DNA from: Alnus glutinosa
Taxonomy: Eukaryota > Streptophyta > Magnoliopsida > Fagales > Betulaceae
Length of the DNA stretch: 64,000 nt
Reading direction: 5' to 3'
Assembly (NCBI RefSeq): GCF_958979055.1
Contig: NC_084892.1
Location: forward strand, 5,411,501 to 5,475,500
Shown: piece by piece, positions 10,528 to 22,613 of the stretch
Numbering within the stretch: the stretch's first letter is position 1
Layout of the letters: every line of letters begins with the position of its first letter
Position numbers and translations under genes: made by a program
The notes under the pieces: generated by a model
What the model was told of the DNA's origin: nothing
The model's input: the letters and a program-made list of their open reading frames with translations, nothing else
Databases searched by the model: none

Positions 10528-13071
10528 ATGGCTGAAATTGCCCATGGCATCATAGGAAAGGTCATAGAGAAGCTAGGGTCCATTGCTTACCAAGAGTTTG
10601 GCTTGGTATGTGGTGTCAAAAGCGATCTGAAAAGGCTTAAGCCCACCATGTCAATGATTAAAGAGGTGCTCTTGGATGCTGAAAAGAAGCAAGCAAGTGA
10701 CGAGCGGCTGAGAACCTGGCTAGGGCAGCTCAACGACGTCCTTCATGATGCCGAGGATGTGCTTGATGAAATTGAGTACCAAGCTTTAAGGAAGCAAGTG
10801 GTTGCCTCATATGGGAGCACTTTTATGAAGGTACGCCATTTCCTTTCATCCTCTATGGCGCATGCATTCCCTTTCAAACTTGCTCATAAAATGAAGGGCA
10901 TTAGAGAGAGGTTAGATAAGATTGCAACCGATAAGGATAAATTTAATCTCACTAAACAACGTGAAGACGAGCACCGGATGAGGGAGATGACCCACTCATT
11001 TGTTCATCCATCAACAATAATCGGTAGAGATAAGGACAAAGAAAATATCATAAATCTTTTGATGCAACCAAATGGTAGCAAAAATGTCAATGTAATTTCC
11101 ATAGTCGGATTAGGAGGTTTGGGGAAGACCGCACTTGCCAAGTGGGTGTACAATGATGAACGTGTAGTTGGGATTTTTCAATTGAAAATGTGGGTTTGTG
11201 TGTCTGAAGATTTTTGTGTCACAAGATTGATAAAAGAAATCTTTAAATCTGCATGCGGTGCAATTGGGATTACAATTGATCCCAATTGGAGTGTGGATAT
11301 ATTGCAAACTAAATTGAGAGAACTTTTAAAGGATAAGAAATTTCTGCTTGTCTTGGATGATGTCTGGAATGAAAATCATAATAAATGGATTGAATTGAAA
11401 AGTTTATTAAGTGATGGTTTCAAAGGAAGTAAAATTATAGTGACAACACGTAGTAACTTCGTTGCCTCTGTCATGAGCACTGATTCCGAATACAACTTAG
11501 AAGGCCTATCCCAAGATGATTCTTTGTCTTTGTTTGTGGAATGTGCATTTGAGGAAGGAGAAGAGAAACAACATCCAAACCTCTTAAAAATTGGAAACGA
11601 AATTGTGAAAAAATGCAAAGGGGTTCCCTTGGCAGTGAAGACTTTAGGCAGGTTGCTTTATTCAAAAGTTGATGAACGGGAGTGGGAAAAGGTGAGAAAT
11701 AACGAGTTATGGAAATTAGAACAAACGGAGACTGATATGATCTTACCCGCATTGCGACTTAGTTACGATCAACTGTCAATTCACTTGAAGCGATGTTTTG
11801 CCTTTTGTTCTCTTTACCCAAAAGACTACGACTTCTCATCGTTTGATTTGATTCAATTTTGGATGGCACATGGACTAATTCGTAAAACGTCTATTGATAA
11901 AAAACTAGAGTTGGAAGATGTTGGGGAGTCGTATATAAATGAGTTGGTGTCGAGATGTTTCTTCCAAGACGTTGTGAAAGTGAGTCCTTGCTTACCCTTT
12001 TATACCTTTAAAATGCATGATCTGATCCATGATCTTGCAATCTCAGTTGCACAAGGAGAGTACTGTTCAGTAGTAGACTTGGGCAACGAAGGCATTGCTG
12101 ATACAGTTCGTCATTTGTCATTTTCAGTAAAAGACTTGGGTCAAGAAGTTCCAAAATGGTTAGACAATTTAACAAAGGTGCGCACTGTAATGTTTACAAC
12201 CGAACCACCACCGTCCTTAGCTGAAGCATGCATCTCGAGATTCAAGTCCCTGCGGTTGCTTAATTTAAATTGTTCCTCTTTTGAGGTGTTGTCAAGTTCT
12301 ATTGGTACTCTGAAGCATTTGAGATATCTCCACCTAGGTTATAATAAAAGAATCAAGGAACTTCCTAATTCCATTTGCAAGCTGCACAATTTGCAAACAT
12401 TAAACCTTGGTGGATGTGACGAACTTGAACGGTTGCCCAAAGATATGAGGAGCATGATCAGCCTTAGGTTTTTGGTTGTAACAACAAAATATACGTGCTT
12501 GTTGGAGAAAGGTTCCTTGAATTCTCTTCGGATTTTGGTTGTGGGTAATTGTCCAAGACTAGAAGTTTTGTTTCAAGGAATGGACGGGTGCCTCCCCAAC
12601 CTTCGGATATTGTTTATAACGCAGTGTCCAAGTTTGACCTCTTTGTCACTCAATATCAAGCATCTAACTGCCTTAGAGACACTGGCAATTGTTAATTGTC
12701 CAAAGCTTAATTTGATTCTAGGAGAAGACAATCAGGATCTCAAGCTGAGCCTTCGAAATTTGATGATTAGTAATTTATCAGAGCTGAAGGTTTTGCCTCA
12801 ATGGCTCCAAGGATCCGTTAATACTTTACAATTCCTAGTAATTGAAAATTGTGAGCAGTTCACGGCCTTGCCTGAGTGGTTGCTAACTTTCAAATCACTT
12901 CACACACTTCTGATTATCAATTGCCCCAAGATGTCATCTCTGCCGGAAGGGACACACCGTCTCACTGCGCTAAGAAAATTGGTGATCATGGGTTGTCCTG
13001 AATTGATTAGGAAATGCCAAGGGGAAGATCAGCACAAGATCGCTCATGTACCAGAGGTTCTACTTTTATGA
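10528..13071 (+). CDS. CC-NBS-LRR disease-resistance protein (RGA type), 847 aa
   Basis: Intracellular immune receptor of the coiled-coil NLR class, expected to bind ADP/ATP through its NB-ARC domain and trigger defence when activated. The coding region is a single exon. The N-terminal coiled-coil domain (residues 1-150) carries the EDVLDEIEY motif near 76-84. NB-ARC motifs follow in order: P-loop GLGGLGKT (195-202), RNBS-A with WVCVSEDF, kinase-2 LLVLDDVWNEN (273-283), RNBS-B KIIVTTRS, GLPL as CKGVPLA (363-369), RNBS-D CFAFCSLYPKDYDF and MHD as KMHDLIHDLA (495-504). About ten irregular LRRs fill residues 570-830. The kinase-2 tryptophan agrees with the non-TIR class. All key motifs are intact, so it looks functional. 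The LRR part is short for RGA-type proteins, and the C-terminus seems shifted relative to the paralogous fragment downstream (see findings). A donor-like GAGGTAAGG at about 13106 suggests an intron downstream of the stop. Confidence 0.96.
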   Translation: MAEIAHGIIGKVIEKLGSIAYQEFGLVCGVKSDLKRLKPTMSMIKEVLLDAEKKQASDERLRTWLGQLNDVLHDAEDVLDEIEYQALRKQVVASYGSTFMKVRHFLSSSMAHAFPFKLAHKMKGIRERLDKIATDKDKFNLTKQREDEHRMREMTHSFVHPSTIIGRDKDKENIINLLMQPNGSKNVNVISIVGLGGLGKTALAKWVYNDERVVGIFQLKMWVCVSEDFCVTRLIKEIFKSACGAIGITIDPNWSVDILQTKLRELLKDKKFLLVLDDVWNENHNKWIELKSLLSDGFKGSKIIVTTRSNFVASVMSTDSEYNLEGLSQDDSLSLFVECAFEEGEEKQHPNLLKIGNEIVKKCKGVPLAVKTLGRLLYSKVDEREWEKVRNNELWKLEQTETDMILPALRLSYDQLSIHLKRCFAFCSLYPKDYDFSSFDLIQFWMAHGLIRKTSIDKKLELEDVGESYINELVSRCFFQDVVKVSPCLPFYTFKMHDLIHDLAISVAQGEYCSVVDLGNEGIADTVRHLSFSVKDLGQEVPKWLDNLTKVRTVMFTTEPPPSLAEACISRFKSLRLLNLNCSSFEVLSSSIGTLKHLRYLHLGYNKRIKELPNSICKLHNLQTLNLGGCDELERLPKDMRSMISLRFLVVTTKYTCLLEKGSLNSLRILVVGNCPRLEVLFQGMDGCLPNLRILFITQCPSLTSLSLNIKHLTALETLAIVNCPKLNLILGEDNQDLKLSLRNLMISNLSELKVLPQWLQGSVNTLQFLVIENCEQFTALPEWLLTFKSLHTLLIINCPKMSSLPEGTHRLTALRKLVIMGCPELIRKCQGEDQHKIAHVPEVLLL

Positions 13072-14800
13072 GTAACAGGGAGTCATTCAACGGAAGAAGA
13101 TATTGAGGTAAGGGCACTTCTTTCTTCTTTTGTCTTAAACTCTTTTAGCTCTATTCATTCAAACCCCAATATTTGTCATGTGAAAAAAAAAAATGAATTT
13201 ACTGTAAATAAAAAAGCTACAAAATTAAATAAAGTAACCAAAATGAGAAGAAAGAGTCATTGTGTGATCCCAGACCCGATATAAAAGCTAGGAAATTCAT
13301 CCGCTAATTGTATTCGTCAACTAACATTATATTTTGCATACATGATTTTGAGTTACAGGCAAACAACACTGGTGAAAATATATGAGACAAGTCAGATTTC
13401 TACCAACTTGAAGTAGCAGCTGGTAAGATTGAGTTGTTATTAACTTTTCTTTTGTAATCACATGTCTTCTTTGTTTTATTTGGATAATTAAGCATTTCTT
13501 ATAATTTTTTTAAAATTGTAGATTCTCAAATTATATGAATTTAGGCCGTTCTTTGCATCGGACGGCTTGAAAAATGCTACTTATTAAAAATGTGGCATGT
13601 TATCGAGACAAAAAAAAAAATCCAAATTTATTTATTTATTTTTGTTTTTTGTTTTTTTTAAGCTTCTTCTTCAATATAATAAAAATCAAAAGACAATTTT
13701 TTCTTCAAAGCTTTTCTAAGATATAAAGTGCAAGAACCTGATGAAAATATACTTTTATTGGTAATGTGTGGCATTTTGAATAGGTACCCTTTTTTTACCT
13801 TTTGGAAGAAGTAGTTTATATTTTTTCAGGCATAAAGAGTTATACTAAAATACCAGTATAGTGGCCATTTAGCGGAGTGAAGTGGCGCTAACTGGCCTAT
13901 TGGGGACGAATAGGTTGTGAGGGTGCCTTTGCCCCCCATTGTATGGTATAGGATATTTTGGGGGTTTTCTAAAATACATTAGTACAATTAAGATTTTCTT
14001 ATAAGTATGTTATAATAATGTACCCTTAAATTATATACTGAAATATAGTTGCCCTTGTACGTGTGGAGGTAGGCACATTGTCGAACCACTTAAATCTATG
14101 TCTTGATTTTCTCTTACTCTCTCTTTTCGATTCCATATTATTCATCATTATTATGCACGATAATAACATTACACCGTTCGATGCCAAAAAAAAGAAAAAA
14201 AAAGTTTAAATTTACGTAATTTGACAATCTATAACTTTTTATAGAAAATCCTTATCCGTTTTATCCTCCAATCCTCTTTGATTTATATGTATATGTACAT
14301 TTTGCAGCTTCCATGCCACGAGTTCCGCATAAGATGCAGTCAGTGCAAGCCTGAATGCAAACTCAATACAAAGTAATTAATATGTTCCTTCATTAAATTG
14401 TAAATATTTCTATTATTGTAATTTGGATTAAGAGATGTTAATAAATAATCATTTTTATCATTGTAATCCTAATTAAGATCATGCAAATAAATATGCATTT
14501 TTCACTGTACTTTTCAACAAGAATGTAAATAAATAAATGGTATGACTTGTTTACTTTTGAGACAACCTTGTTGTATTATTTTATTTAATTTTTGGTTGTA
14601 ACGTTTTGATGTATGCTTCTGTACAGATGCATCTTAGTTTCATCTTTGTATAGAAAAAAATAAATAAAAGAAAAGAAAAGAAAAAGATGTTCTTCATTTT
14701 CAGTGAAATGGAGCATAATTGACAGTTGAGAGATCATTCTTTCATTTTTTACTTCAAAAAATTCGATTATTTTTCATAAAAAGCCATATTGTTTATCCCA
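13072..14800. other. 3' flank of the resistance gene; possible noncoding exons
   Basis: GAG|GTAAGG at about 13106 matches GAG|GTAAGA at about 16488 in the paralogous fragment, so the transcript may splice downstream of the stop codon. A candidate 3' exon begins after TTTTGCAG near 14308. No other protein-coding signal is visible. The rest is AT-rich with A and T runs. Confidence 0.4.
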
Positions 14801-14804
14801 TTCA

Positions 14805-14872
14805 GTAAGAACCCAATTCTTACTCAGTACTTCTAGCATTTTTTTAATTGAGTAAGAATTGGGTTCCTACCG
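14805..14872. repeat. Short hairpin (about 24-bp arms)
   Basis: GTAAGAACCCAATTCTTACTC pairs with GAGTAAGAATTGGGTTCCTAC about 20 bp away. This is probably a MITE remnant. It ends just before the duplicated noncoding block at 14890. Confidence 0.55.
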
Positions 14873-14889
14873 ATTTGGGAGAATCATAT

Positions 14890-15690
14890 TCCTTAAAATC
14901 AAAGTATGAGAAGAAAATGAAAGGTTTTATTAGTGTTCACTTGATTATAATTATTACATTTAAGCAATACTTAGGTGCATGTAGTATTACCGTATGAATA
15001 GCCTATATGCTTGATTGTGTGCTGTAGGATATTTTAATGGTGCACCTTTTTTTTCTTTTTCTTTTTTTCTTTTCTTTTTGTTGATAATGGTGCACTTAAT
15101 TGTTAGCTATTAGCATGAAACATTAAGCAAGGAGCGATTAAATTATAGCCATTAATTTTTGGACTGTGATTAACCAACGGATGAATTTAGATATCAATTA
15201 GTGATAAAATGTCATAAGATTAAATAAGTGAAATCTAACAGTCATAATTAAATAACTATTAATAACAAATATGATCATTAGTGAAAATACAATAACAATT
15301 TAATGATCATTAATAACAATCAACATTGATTAATTTTAAAATTAAATGTATGTTAATGGAAAAATATAAAGCTGTTTTCCGACACTCACCAACAGATCTT
15401 AATATATCCCCTTTATTTACAAAATAAAAAAAATAAAAAATTTGCAACTAACCAATATAAAAAATAAAAAATCGCAACTACAATCTCTCTCTTTGTTTGA
15501 AAGACTTTCAAATTTTTGTCTTATATAATACTTTTCGTTAATTATCATTGGAAAAACAAAACTCTAATATATATATAAATCAATATGAGGGTATTCTGAT
15601 TGATTGAGTAGTAATACATTGTCATCCCAAGATGGATTAGAATCTTCTCAAATTTTTTACCCAAATTTAAGAAAATTTGGGTGTTTTGAA
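14890..15690. repeat. Noncoding duplicate of 3140-3965
   Basis: Direct-orientation counterpart of 3140-3965. It ends inside the left arm of the foldback element (CCCAAATTTAAGAAAATTTG at about 15660-15680), then joins LRR coding sequence without a gap. This is the breakpoint that removed the 5' part of the second resistance gene. Confidence 0.8.
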
Positions 15691-16535
15691 GCATCTGAGA
15701 TACAACGACCTATCTAATAATGAAATAATCAAGGAACTTCCTAATTCCATCTGTAACCTGTTCCATTTGCACACATTACAACTTAATGGATGTAGGGAAC
15801 TTGAACGGTTGCCCAAAGATATAAGGAACATGATCAGCCTTAGGTCTTTGGATATAACAACAAAGTCTACATGGTTGTAGGAGAAGGGATCCTTGAATTC
15901 TCTTTGGCTTTTGGCTTTACTAGATTGTCCGAGACTAGAATTTTTGTTTCAAGGTTTGGACGGGTGCCTCACCAACGTACCTTCGAGTACTGATTATATT
16001 TAGGTGTGCAAGTTTGCCCTCTTTGCCACTTAATATCAAGCACCTAACTGACTTAGAGGTCCTTGTTTTTCAAGAATGTGAAAAGCTTGAATTGATGGGA
16101 GAAAATAATCAGGATCTCAAGTTGAACCTCCGAACTTTGATGATTGAAAATTTACCAATGTTGGAGGTCTTGCCCCTATGGATCCAAGGATATGCTAATA
16201 CTTTACAGTACCTAACAATTAAAGAATGTGACAACTTCACAGCCTTGCCTGAGTGGTTGCCAACTCTCAAATCACTTCACACACTTGAGATTATCAACTG
16301 CCCCGAGTTATCATCTCTTCCGGAGCAGATGCATTGTCTAACTGCGTTAAGATCATTGAAGATTAAAGGCTGTCATGAATTGAGTATAAAATGCCAATGG
16401 GAAGATCAACCCAAGATCGCGCATGTACCAAAAGTTGAACTTGATGAGGACATATGGAGTACTTCTTCAACAGAAGATGATTTTGAGGTAAGAGCACTTC
16501 TTTCTTCTTCTTCTTCTTTGGTCTTAAACTCTTAA
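15691..16535 (+). pseudogene. 5'-truncated CC-NBS-LRR paralogue, LRR region only
   Basis: The first recognisable residues, GVLKHLRY, correspond to about residue 592 of the gene at 10528-13071 (GTLKHLRY). The coiled coil and the whole NB-ARC domain are missing. A TAG stop follows STWL at about 15878-15880. A frameshift by a small insertion lies near 15975-16005, where the intact gene reads NLRILFITQC. Homology then resumes in the frame 16014-16535 (LPLNIKHLTDLEVL, LPEWLPTLKSLHTLEI, HCLTALRSLKI) up to a splice-donor-like GAG|GTAAGA at about 16488. The true coding end was probably in a further exon, so the stop at 16535 reads into an intron. It is a dead fragment: no ATP-binding module, two independent lesions and no native promoter. 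It is close enough to the upstream gene to have arisen by tandem duplication. Confidence 0.93.
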
Positions 16536-18400
16536 TGTCCTATTGATTCAAACCCCAATATTTGTCAAGTGGAAGCGTGTAAAATCCATACTAGGAAATT
16601 ATTTTTACCTTATTCTAATTTGTTGTAAACTAAAATGAAAAAGAAAAGAAAAACCTTTTCGGACAAAATCCTATTATTTCATACTTTATACTTTCTCTCC
16701 ATGTGCAAGCTAGTATACCACTCCTAAAGCATGGAGAAATTATATATTTCGTGTGGAACATATATAATATTTCCAAGTGTATCAGAAACTTTTTATGTTA
16801 TATTTATTAACTTTTCTTTTGTAATCACTATTTTTTTTTTCTGGTTTTATTCTCATATTAGATTTATATGTCTAGGAACAGGATGATAGTTAAATGGAAG
16901 ATGCTGATGGTGGGGGAGCCTGAATGTAACAAAGTTTAAAAGTATATGTTGCTCTCATTGTAATTTAAATTAAGAGATGTAAATAAATAAAACATTGCTC
17001 CTGTTGTAGTTCTTTTTAAGTTTATTTAAATGAATAGACATTTGTTGATGTAATTCTGATTAAAAGATGTCAAGGAAACAAATTGGTGACATGTGTATAC
17101 TAGTGTAACTCTCTCCTTTTGTTTATAAAGTTTAGAGATGCATAATGTTAAAAACTATATATTTATCTCATAATTATTTTATTATGCTAACGTGTACCGC
17201 CAATCCATCCTGGCCGCAAAAAAAACCTTATCAAAACTGTAGCAGCGGCCCAAAACCATCTGCAAATCTTTGAATTCCATGCTCAGTAAATTTTTGTGAA
17301 GTTTTGAAAATTACAAAAAGCAAAACCCCAACCTCAAATTCTGGAAATCCATTTGCCCTCCCACCTCCCTTTGTTTCATGTGGGGCAATAACAAAGCCCT
17401 CCTTTCGAAAGTAGGCCAGGCCATCCAATCCAATTCTTCCACTTTTAGACCTCCATCCTCGAATACTTCAAAAACACCCCATTCCTCAAAGTCCCCCCCG
17501 TTCCCTCCACGGCTTCCTTTATTTGAAAAGGGATATATTTGGTGCTATTTTCCTACAATTCATCTTTTTTTTTAAAAAAAATATCATCATTGAATATGTG
17601 AAACTCACATATAAATCCTACAAATTCAATGGAAGATTTGTCCATCTCTTATATAGGAAATAGACAGAAGATAAGCAAAAAAATAGAAACCAAACATTCT
17701 TAATTTGAAATTATTCTCTCTCAAATTCAGGGCACTATCCAGCTAGGTATGGACGATAGCCTTGGGTTAGGAGGCTTTATCTATCATTAATTGGATAAAA
17801 AACATTCTCAAAACTGAATCATCCTCTCATCACCACCCCCAACTCTATGCCTCCATCTCCCTTGACCCACCTTTGGCACTCCAGAAATCTTCCTGTTCAT
17901 AAAAGCTCTGTCCCCAACGCCCTCTCAATCACATTACCCTTTGTAGCCTAATCCATCTCAAGGCTTTGAACTCTCTTAAACCCAAACTGCTTCAAGTTAG
18001 CATGGAAATTGTCAAATTTTGTGGATTGGTGAAGCCCATTATACACACAACATCTCAAAAACTAGAGAACTTAGGCTATTACATGGAAGGTGTGGTTTCA
18101 AATTCATAGTGCTAAGTTCTAATGCTTAATTGGAATGAAAAAGAAATATATATACTTTTGTTTATTTCAGTAATTGCTGCTCCTCCTCTTCGATTCCTTA
18201 GAACTTCAAACTAGCTTTCATTTGTTATTAGGTCAATTTAATATTTTCTATCAATTAATTTTAAATTTTTTAGATAAATTGTGATTTAAGATGTATAAAA
18301 TTTATAGTAGTGAACGGCTGAAAATGTTAGGTTGCAATACATTAACATACGCTATAATGATGACTGTGCAATGAAATTAAATAATTAATGGTTGCAACGT
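16536..18400. other. Intergenic DNA with unrecognised coding-like remnants
   Basis: The region 17210-18110 is less AT-rich than its surroundings. It contains broken open stretches, for example plus-strand frames at about 17378-17575 and at 17830-18110 with one internal TAA and a readable tail containing MEIVKFCGLVKPIIHTTSQK. They may be pieces of an old pseudogene, but I do not recognise the family. Confidence 0.3.
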
Positions 18401-21400
18401 TTGGTTCATGTTTACTTTTTTTTTTTTTTTTAAAAAAAAAAAAAACAAAACAAAAAAGTCAAAGGTTTGTTTTATATTCTCTAGATGGTGCTGTATGCAT
18501 GTACCATATGCTGCTGGTTATTTACGGCAATTCTCAGTTAGTTAAGGACTTACATTGTTCGTTGGGGGCTTTGGTCGTGGGTTTTTATGGCCTCATGTCA
18601 CCAACTTCTTTGATCTTTTGACACTGTAAAGACGTTAGCATTCATACATGGTCTTACGACTTAATGGAGACTTGTGTTTTTGGTAGATAATCACCTGAGC
18701 ATGGTCATTGCGATCTCCTTTGTGAAGAGGCACTCATTTTTCTAAAGTTACATGACTATTTTACCGAGTTCTTTAGAGAGAGTTGTTTTTCGCCCTTATG
18801 TAATCATTCTATCTATATATATATGTGTCGGTTTCGAATAGTATGTGTGCATGCACTTTTTCTTTATTTTTAGACTTTTTGTTCCGATAAATTATACTAA
18901 ATTTTTTCACACCTCCCTGACTAATTCCCCATTTTAAGTTCAAAGAATTGCAGCCAAATGTAGACTTGAATGGTTGGATCGTAGTGGATACACAGTGAGA
19001 AATGAGAATGGAATGCAAAACATACGTATAGGGCTGAAATCGAATCGAGTCGAGTCGAGTTTTGAATGTTCAAGCTCGGTTCATTTAATTTTTTTCGAAC
19101 ACGAGCAACCGAACTAGATAATCTGTTCAAGTTCTGTTCATTTATTTTTTTAACGAACTTATGCTTGTTCACGAGCTATTAAATTTATTTAGTCATTCCA
19201 TATATAAAGTAAATGTCACGATTGTTTAATTTTTTTTAAAAAAATTAATACTAATTATTAGTTACTTAATTATAATCAAGATTTATTGTTTGAGTAATTA
19301 GATAAATTAACTCAAATCTTAAATAATCTAACCTCAATTTTATATGTTTATCTTATAGTATATTTATACATTCATATACATACAAATGTACTTATATCTA
19401 TATCCAAACTCACAATTACAATAATTTAACTTTTATATATATATATATATATAAAATGACTAATCAAATCTTCAAAATATATTTTCTTCCTATTCTCTAA
19501 ACTAAATGCGTTTCATCTGTGGATTCCGGTACATGTCGTTTTCCTGAACAAAGGAATCAAGCTTTTCATCCTCTTGCATTGGGTTTATTGGTTTTGCGTT
19601 GTATTTCATCGAATCTCTTTTGCGTTGATTATACTGAGAAAGATTAACGAAATTGTGGGCGGGCAATTGAAGGCGGCGCTGGATTTTCATAAAAAATAAA
19701 AATAAAAAACAAGTATATATATATATATATATATATATAGTATTCATAAAAAAGGAATAATGTTTCTTGAATAAATAAATAAAAATTATTTTTACGTCAG
19801 CGTGTGTATATTTATTGTGCTTAAAATATTCAACTCAAATAAGATATTGTTTTAAAAGAAAAATTTGAGTTACTTCTTTCAGACGGATAATATGTAGCCA
19901 CCTTCATTTATACCATATATTATTATTATTATTTTCTAGTCCACCTTCATTTTTATATTATATTTTCAAGGAATCTCCATTGGAAGGCTGAACTCCCTCC
20001 TTAAATTTTTCTTTTCTTTTTTATATTCGTTTATTATTTTGGTTCAAGTGGCTTAGGAATCTCATCCAAAGATGATATAATCAAGATCATTAAATCTAGA
20101 ATCCATATGTGATCAAATACATTGTTAAAATAATGATTATCTATTAAATATTTCCCACAATGCCTCTAATTTTAGACATGGCTTCTTTGCAGCAGATTTG
20201 GATCTACAATAATTTATTCTTCAAATTATTAATAATTCATATAATAAATATCTCACTGCTTAAACAAGTGGATGAGCTATTCAAATTCTGTTCAAATTGG
20301 TAAATCAAATAAAAATTCGTTTATATTTAATATTTACTACTCAACCTCCTAATAATTTGAGTAAAAAAAAAAATTAGAATTTGTACAATTATTTATTTAA
20401 ATTTAAGAAGATTCAAATAAATAATTGTGAAAGCACCGATGTATTTCCCTAGAAAATTGCTGAGGCACGCGCAGGGGCTAGCAATGCCTAAACAAAACCT
20501 ACTCGGAGTGAGTGACTATTAGGCTGTAAACCCCAATTGAGATAATTAATTATGTGACCTAATGTGGTTCTAGGCTGACAACACGTGATATGATTCTCTT
20601 CCTTTTTTTTAATCTTTTTTTTTTTATTGGGTTTTTTTTTATTATTATTTTCTAAAAACATGTCATAAATATTTTTTTAAAATTTTTTTCTTTAATGTTT
20701 TTATCTGCACAGGACATTTTATGGCTTAATCACACTCAAATGCGCCTTCTTTTATATACTTTTAATCTAAAAAGAGAGAAAATCTAAAAATGAACAAGTT
20801 CACGTGCCCCATGTGGCACATGCATGTGAACTGATCGATCTGCACAATAGTCATATTATAGGCTTTGTAGCACACGGAGGGGTCCATTACTACGTGCATT
20901 TTCCCCCTGTTAGCCCAAAATTGACACATGCAATATACCCTTTAATTAGGCTGAAAAAAGTGCATCATGATCATACACTAGTCCCTGCAATGAACAACAT
21001 TCGAGTGAAATTTCTCTGCAACGATTTTAGGTCAGTTGATTTCAGTGCAATTCTTGGTGCTATAACAATTAAGACTTTTTGTTGTCACCACAGGTGAGCC
21101 TCGCCTTTCTAGCGGCCAATTCTTTGGTATGTTATAAAAATCGCCTTTTTGGTAACGCCTTCCTTGATCGGTTATTGGAATGGATTATTTATTTGGATTT
21201 TTTTATTGTTTTTATTTTATACATTATCTATACTGAGAAGCTTGTTGGGGTTCCCTATTCATCTATATTCTATATGTATCTTGCTTCTGTTAATTAATTA
21301 ACTTAATCTTAAAAAAAGAAAGTAGAAAATTTAAGCCTATACTCAACTAAGTATTCGGACTCCCATGAAGAATACAAATTTTTAGCACCCATGAGGAGGG

Positions 21401-22110
21401 TAGAGTTGGTGCAACATAGTTAATATTTATCTAGAAAAAGGGTCTTAAAAATTGGCTTCGTTTATTAATGTTTTTAAAATGTATTTTATATTTTAGTTTG
21501 ACAAGTGTTTTAACATGACATAAATGTAAAAATAGTTTTAAATATTTTATGAGCTTTTATTCAAATGAGAGCTCGTTAAACTATTTTACTTTGAAAATAT
21601 GATCCTCTCAATTTCAAATAAAAATATTTATGATTAGAATTTAAAGTTGATGTATCTAACAATGTATATAAAGTTAATGTTAACACATTTTTAAAAAAAT
21701 TAAATAATATAAAATTATGTAAACCGTTAAATCACTGACTTTAAATTTTCACTAAACACTTTTCAATATAAAATATTCAAATTATTATTATTATTTGTTA
21801 TATTAGGTCAAAACATTTTGTGGAAATAAAAAAAAAATTAAAAAAAAAAAAATTACCAAAACACGTTATCAAATTTGACAAGTGACAATGACACGCTCCA
21901 AAAGTCTTTTAAGGGGCGCGTGCAATGCAACAATCCCTGTTGGGCTGCGTTCGCGCTTCCCAGAAGGGGAAGGCCAAGGAGCTAAGCCAACCATCCACAG
22001 CTCTTTTTTAGTTCCTCTTTACACGCCTTTGACTGCAAAGAATAGAAAGGCAGGATCAGCCAGCCAGCCAGCCTCCTTTGACAGCTACACTTCTCTTCTC
22101 TCTAAAGCTT
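18400..22110. other. Repeat-rich intergenic DNA, no gene seen
   Basis: The content includes an A/T homopolymer hairpin at about 18417-18446, a TE-like patch with a GAGTCGAGTCGAG run at 19040-19060, TA microsatellites at about 19434-19453 and 19715-19739, and several short frames (18388-18621, 19502-19747, 20804-21097, 21079-21297). None shows a known domain, and none is flanked by convincing splice sites. Confidence 0.4.
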
Positions 22111-22112
22111 TT

Positions 22113-22114
<2 letters not shown>

Positions 22115-22155
<41 letters not shown>
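22115..22155. repeat. (CT)n microsatellite upstream of the GT61 gene
   Basis: About 20 CT units lie 460 bp upstream of the GT61 start codon. CT-rich tracts are common in plant 5' UTRs and core promoters, and more pyrimidine runs follow up to the ATG. A regulatory role is inference. Confidence 0.9.
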
Positions 22156-22158
<3 letters not shown>

Positions 22159-22613
22159 GAGACACGCATCGAACCCCCAGAAACGACCTCCATAAATATT
22201 GAATAAATATACAAAATATGTAAAATATGAGTTTTTTATGAGCTAATAATAGATAGCTTTGTGTCTTCCAACAGACGTATCACAGAGCACAAACACGCTC
22301 AGCAGCATTTTGCCAGCTTCTCATTCATCTCTGTTTCTCTCTCTCTGTTTCTCTCTCTCAGAAAGAAAGGAACCCCCCAAGCAGCCTACTAGGAGATGAA
22401 CTAATGCATACCCAACTCGTTTGTTTTCCTCTCTTTCTCTCGCTTGTATTTTTTTCTTTCTTGGGCTTAGTTCAAAAACTCTAACAGCAAAAATCTCTCC
22501 GTCTTTCTCTCTTGTTTGGTTCACATCAAAACCCAGTTCAAAAGCACAAAAAAGTAGAAGAAAGGAAAGAAAGAAAGTAGAATAGTAGTAAAAATCAAAA
22601 CTTTGCCTAGGAA

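Noticed and set aside
11110..11752. Minus-strand frames inside the NLR gene
   Set aside because: They mirror the NB-ARC coding sequence and have no features of their own.
20804..21297. Frames of 97 and 72 aa near 21 kb
   Set aside because: No known motif, no splice context and no codon-usage contrast with the surrounding AT-rich DNA.
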